64,000 nucleotides of DNA. It comes from Lithospermum erythrorhizon (taxonomy: Eukaryota > Streptophyta > Magnoliopsida > Boraginales > Boraginaceae). The DNA is taken from the NCBI GenBank assembly GCA_019722365.1, contig JADFUC010000391.1, positions 1,302,001 through 1,366,000 of the forward strand, written 5' to 3'. Shown one piece after another: positions 59,250 to 64,000 of the stretch (within the stretch, counting starts at the first letter, position 1; each line of letters opens with the position of its first letter). A program made the translations under genes and the position numbers. The notes beneath the pieces are model-generated. The model was not told the DNA's origin. It did not search any database and was given only the letters and a program-made list of their open reading frames with translations.

Positions 59250-61680
59250 ATAAAAATATTGATAACAACACGTCGGTGGTTTGGCGGCTCAAAATGAATT
59301 ATATACTAGGCGGAATTAATTGATGGTCCATCGGCCTGGATTTTGGTATATAAAGACTTTCTACAGTGATGGATGAGCAGCGATGGTATAATTTTCCATG
59401 CAGCGTGGCTCTTTCTTGATTTTTTTTAATTTTTCCACTTTTTTAAAAATTTGATAAATTATCTAGATTATTTAATAAAGCTACAGGTAATATTTTTTGC
59501 CGATCTTGATTCGGGCATAGGATGCTAAATTAATAATTAAATATTTCCCGTTCGCTTTTTTATTTTTATTTGCAATGATCAATCTTATCTTAGTATATAA
59601 AGACTCTAATGATGTATGAGCCAGATGATTAAATACGTTTTCATCAGCGTGGCTCTTTTTTTGATTTATTTATTTTCCTTTTTGAAAAAAAAACTTCGAT
59701 ACGAGGTAACTCACTACATTATTTAATAAGCTACAGGTAATATTTTTCTGGAGTCTTGATTCGAGGACCGGATGCTAAATTAATAATTCATGTTTTTTCC
59801 GTTTCTTTTTTATTTTCTTATTTTGCGATGATCGATCTTATCTTAGTATATAAGACTCTGGCCAATGTATGAGCCATTACCGTAGTCATCACGTTTTTTC
59901 CATTACACGTGGCTCTTTTTTTTATATTTTTTTCCTTTTTTAAACTTCGATAAAATTAATACTCAATTATTTAATAAATTCTAGGTAATATTTTTGTTCG
60001 GTTTGATTAGGATAAGTCTTAAATTAATAATTAGGTGTTTTTTTTTCCGTTCCCTTTTAATTTTTTATTTGTAATGATCGGCCTCTTTGAAGCTCGATAA
60101 ATTCATACTCGATTAACAACAAACTCTGCAAAGTAAACTCTTTGTTGTCATTGAATAAGATGCATTGTGTTTTTTCGTTCCTTTTTTTTGATTATCATTC
60201 GCGGCTTCGATAAATTAATACTCTATTAACTTTGTAAACTCTACAGATAATATTTTTGAGTGCGACTAAAGGATAAAAGTGCTTGGTTTTTTTTTACAAT
60301 TATAAATGCAATATAAACATGATAAATTAATAGTCGATTAATTAAAAAACCCTCTAATATAATTAACTCTCTTTATATAACTTAGTATATATTAAAGACT
60401 CACTTGTATGGTGTCTTGCGTAGCCATCTGGCCCAAAGCCTTGATAGCTAATTTTTTTCTTTTTCTTTTAAACTCTATAATTAATACTCGTATTTGTTGT
60501 CGGTCGCTCGGGGTAGGGTCTTTGAGTAATAATTAAGTGATTTTGTTTTTCTTTTCCATTTTAATTTTTTTTGTAATTATAAGCTTGATAGAAGCTCGAT
60601 AAATTAATACTGCGATTTATTTGTTCTTTTTCCTTTTTTAACCACGATAAATTATCTTCGATTCTTTAATAAAGCTCTCTCACAAATAATACTTTTTAGC
60701 CGATCCTTTCGGGATGAGGTCTTGGTTTTTCTTAATTATCATTTCACGGGCAGGAAAGGTACCGATAAAATTAATACCGATTATTTAATAAACTTCTACA
60801 GATAACGTTTTGGCCGGTCGCGGTCGGGAATATGGTTAAAATTAATAATTCGTGTTTTATTTCGTTCCTTTTTACATTTTTTATTTGCAATTATCCAACT
60901 CTGAAGCTTAGATAAATTAATACTGGAATTATTTAATAAACCCTCTAGATAATATTTTGGGCGGTCTGACTCGAGGATAGAGTTACTTGGTTTTTTTAAC
61001 GATTATCACTCTGATAGGCCCAGATAAATTAATAGTCGATTGTTTAAAAAACTCTCTAGTATAATAAACTCTCTTTATATAATAATAATATATAATAAAG
61101 ACTCTTGTGTGGTGTCTTGGCGACATGTACTCATCACGCTAAGCAGAAGAAACACAGCTAATTTTTGCTTTTTTTGCTATTTTTTTAAGCTCGATAAATT
61201 ATCTTTTCATTTCTTTGTGGCTACTATAGAATCTACTTGTCCGCTTTTTTAAGGATATTTTCCATATTTAGAAATCCATAATTGGGTTCCATGTGATTAA
61301 TTTTTAGATGAATGTATGGAGGGATTTGGAGGCAGGGGTTGAACTAAATTTGAAATTTCCATTAAAACCGTGCTTTAGTCAAATCTTTAACAATTAGAGA
61401 TAGAAAGAGAATACTTGATTATTTAATAAATTACATAAGATAATATTTTTTGGGTACATGCGACTTCGGTATAGAGTGCTAAAATTAATAATTAGGTGTT
61501 TTTTTGTTCATTTTTCATTTATTTTATTTTTTTGCAATTATCAATTACAATAGGAAAACTGGAAAATAATTTAATCATCGATTATTTAATAAACTCTACA
61601 GATAATATTTTTAGTCACTCGACTTTTGAGAGATAGGGTGCCCTAAGTAATAATCATTAAAATTATAAAATTAATATATT
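59250..61680. repeat. Degenerate tandem array with about 250-bp period, ten or more cores
   Basis: The core is CGATAAATTAATACTCGATT then ATTTAATAAACTCTACAGAT then AATATTTTT, a short CGGTC/CTCGGG motif, TAAATTAATAATTAG and a T-rich tract. AATATTTTT-type cores occur at about 59490, 59739, 59985, 60247, 60690, 60803, 60950, 61441 and 61602. A second motif, TATATAAAGACTCT, recurs at about 59348, 59596, 59840, 60386 and 61090. The first three full units are 247-250 bases apart; later units are shortened and shuffled. No coding potential. Confidence 0.8.
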
Positions 61681-61984
61681 TTTGACAATTGACTAAATTT
61701 ACTTGACTCAATTTTAATTGAACCACTTTTTATATAATTAAGTGTAATAGTTGTGTAATTTTAACTCATGATGATCATTATTTTGCAGCTTACGTATCTA
61801 GATGAAATCTTAAATCCTTTGAAATTAATGGTATGTAGAAGCTATTAAAAATAATATTGGTGGATTGTTAATATTTTGATGATATTATAACAATTAATCC
61901 TAAAATTTAGATATTGAATAATATTTGACAGAATAATAGCTAATTTTCATTAAATAAGAGAGATGTTTTAAAGTAAAATATGTT

Positions 61985-63120
61985 ATTTAACCATGAAATA
62001 AATGACATACATAATGCATGAACAAAAGAGAGAGTAAATTAAATGAGGATCAACCTTCTTCTGCGTATGATATTTGAAGAGCAAATTCTTGGTAAAACAG
62101 TTCCGATCAAACAATAATGGTAAAACCACACATTTACCACATATTATTGGTAGTATTTTGTTTGTTTTTTCACAAACTATAAAAATTACAAATTATAAAC
62201 AATGTCAAACTTTAATTAAATTCTAAACTATACAAATGAGAACCTAATCCCATAATAAACAACTAATCTATTCTCTGAAATATACTACATCATTCTTAAT
62301 TTCTCTTGGATATTACATCAAATCCACCTAATTGATTAAACCACCAAGAGTGGTTATTGTAACTAGTCTTGTTATGGTCGGTCAGAGTATCGAATTAAAA
62401 GTGGGCCGAGGCGTCTATAGCCTCTCCGGTTCGGTTCGGTCCACTCGGTCAGTGTCGGACGATAACATTCGGATTGGGGCCAGGATGGATCTTAGGTCAC
62501 TGCTGCAGTTTCAGTTTGAGTACCGTGGTATTAAAATTTTTTGATATTAGGTCCGGATTTTGAGTATGTTAGTCGGTTGGTATTCGTCCAGGAATTTGGG
62601 TATTTTTTATCGTATAAGCGAAACTTTTTGAGTATCTATCGGGTTATCTATCTAGTTACTTTCGGGTGTCAGACAAAAAATTATTTTGAATCTTGAAATG
62701 ATAGGTAAAATATCGGTCGATTACTCGACATAGTGCAAGGGTGATTTCCGGTTCTCCTGACCCAATAACAACACAAGTTGTAACCCACAAAGCGCGGGGT
62801 GGAAATCCATTAAACGTTTCCCTAAACTTCTGAAAACATGAAACCAAACATCTCACGAGAGACAATTGAGGTTAAAACATCTTTTGAAGAAACTTTAGCC
62901 ACGTACCTCTAGGCTAAATGCCTTATAGTGTATTTTGTTTATTTCGCTACTGAAATTAGAATTGAAATGAAATAGGTGTAAAATATCAAAATTTATCTGG
63001 CTTCTTCAAATTTCATTCTTAATCAATTACAAACTTATCTTTTACATAAAGAAATATTATCTCTGCCAAGAGTCAATTGCTTGGTGGCGTGTATTTTTCA
63101 TCACTAAAAAAAAAAAATAC
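61985..63120. other. Copy 2 sequence resumed, no gene
   Basis: 61985-62600 matches 27790-29180 of copy 1 after removal of the copy 1 solo LTR. A segment at about 62390-62700 is GC-richer with GGTTCGGTCC-type motifs, similar to 28990-29140 in copy 1. No coding feature is recognised. Confidence 0.5.
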
Positions 63121-63540
63121 TATCTCCAAATCTTCAATTAACGTTTCGATTTTTAAAATAAAACTTTAACCAACAATAACTTTTTATTCCTCAATATAAT
63201 AACACATAAAAATGATTCAAAATCAACTTTTTTACATCAAAAATTGAAAACGTAAATTATAATGTATCGAAACTATTACCTAAGTCCTCATGACCAATTC
63301 TTGAACTTAAGGGTTTAACTATTCAGCCTCTTATTCTCCTTCTTCATCTCAACACTTGTGATTTATTTATTTATCAAAATTTATTATGAAAAACTCTACA
63401 TAATTAACAATAAAGATTCAATTTTTATTCAATTTAGTGTATATTTATTCCAATTGATATTATATAATGGGTGCAATTTTTATATATTTATGATTTTAGT
63501 GAATTTGTGATCAAATTAGGGTTTGAAATTGTGATTAATT

Positions 63541-63654
63541 ATGGCTTTAATTGTACAATTACATCGTTTTAATCCAATTGGTGCCTCTAGTGCTGGAAAT
63601 TTTGAAGGTTTGAATAGAGTTCTTGCTGAGCTATGTACTAAAGGCACTGTTAAG
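63541..63654 (+). CDS. First coding exon of an unidentified gene, cut by the window edge
   Basis: An open 114-base exon (38 codons) from the ATG at 63541 ends at AAG|GTGAAT, a good donor. It encodes MALIVQLHRFNPIGASSAGN then FEGLNRVLAELCTKGTVK. The texture (no low complexity, balanced composition) and the leader-like upstream sequence argue for a real gene, and the start is the first ATG after the copy 2 flank. The remainder of the gene lies beyond 64000. I do not recognise the family with confidence, so no product is given. Confidence 0.6.
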
Positions 63655-64000
63655 GTGAATTTTATTTGTTTTGTATAGTTTGTGTTGTTTGTCCCAAAAT
63701 GATTGTCCAGTTTGATTTTGAATGCTCAAAAGTAACGCACTTTGTAGTGTTAATTGGCATGCATAAATTTGGTTTGAATTGGAATTGTTATGTTAATAGT
63801 GAACTACATGAAAATAGTAGCGTTTGATATATTTTTCGTAAAATGGCGTAGGGTATATACAAATATTTGAGTTCAGAATTTATTAAATCGTCAATCGACT
63901 ATCAGAATTGAAAAGCAGGAATCTTTATGAAATGAAAGGGTATTTATTATAGTTATATTGCTTCAGTTGTACTCCTACATCTCAATTTTATTGATCATCT
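63655..64000 (+). other. First intron of the gene at 63541 (partial)
   Basis: No acceptor followed by a convincing exon is seen before the window ends. 63690-63830 resembles 7640-7770 and 8220-8260 in the leader intron of the gene at 8958, sharing TTTGTCCCAAAA, TCAAAAGTA.C..ACTTTG, GTTAATAGTG and GTTTGATATAT. Confidence 0.5.

Larger units (their letters stand above)
33560..63450. repeat. Copy 2 of the large tandem duplication, expanded by insertions
   Basis: Segments homologous to copy 1 occur in order at about 33560-33820, 34520-39712, 47509-48300, 53440-53580, 61985-62600 and 63100-63450. They are interrupted by the elements described below. The last homologous segment leads directly into the gene starting at 63541, whereas the matching end of copy 1 (about 32900) does not lead into a gene. 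Confidence 0.75.

Noticed and set aside
1..64000. A biosynthetic cluster or a novel defence-type system
   Set aside because: Only four host genes are recognised, unrelated to each other and far apart; everything else is explained by repeats and mobile elements.

Overview
This window is nuclear DNA of a flowering plant, most likely a eudicot. It has GT-AG introns, AT-rich intergenic DNA, plant-specific protein families, and plant Copia, Gypsy, Mutator-like, Helitron, SINE and 5S-bearing Cassandra-type elements. It has no bacterial operons, CRISPR arrays or rRNA/tRNA genes. I cannot name the species.

Layout. (1) 1-21 kb is gene-bearing. It holds an intact bHLH transcription factor (2141-3918, 4 coding exons, 348 aa), an intact small plant-conserved basic, probably nuclear protein (8958-10475, 3 coding exons, 261 aa), and a CGR2/CGR3-like Golgi pectin methyltransferase gene (12972-20478, 6 coding exons). 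The last gene is split by a 5.4-kb intron holding a degenerate Copia element, and its first and last exons carry small indels and a stop. (2) 21.3-63.5 kb reads as two diverged tandem copies of one gene-poor block: copy 1 at about 21.3-33.0 kb, copy 2 at about 33.6-63.5 kb. Copy 2 is stretched by insertions: a Cassandra-type 5S element (38.5 kb), a MITE (34.6 kb), a 7.8-kb Mutator-like element with a 9-bp target duplication and a nested Copia (39.7-47.5 kb), a Gypsy LTR split by another Copia (48.6-53.3 kb), and a block with a SINE, Helitron helicase/RPA remains and a tandem array (53.6-62.0 kb). Copy 1 holds its own insertions: a probable solo LTR at 27.9 kb and a long-TIR element with a Gypsy LTR at 29.2-32.5 kb. 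Because each copy lacks most of the other's insertions, they act as empty-site references. (3) At the right edge (63541 on) a new gene begins; only its first coding exon and part of its intron are in the window.

The genes are unrelated housekeeping or regulatory genes and do not form a pathway or cluster. I found no convincing new defence, metabolic or RNA system. The unusual content is structural: the tandem block with nested insertions, repeated tandem duplication inside introns (including a fourfold duplication of the acceptor/start-codon segment of the CGR-like gene), and clustered small indels near repeats that may be unpolished long-read errors rather than biology. All homology statements come from recognising motifs by eye; no database search was run.
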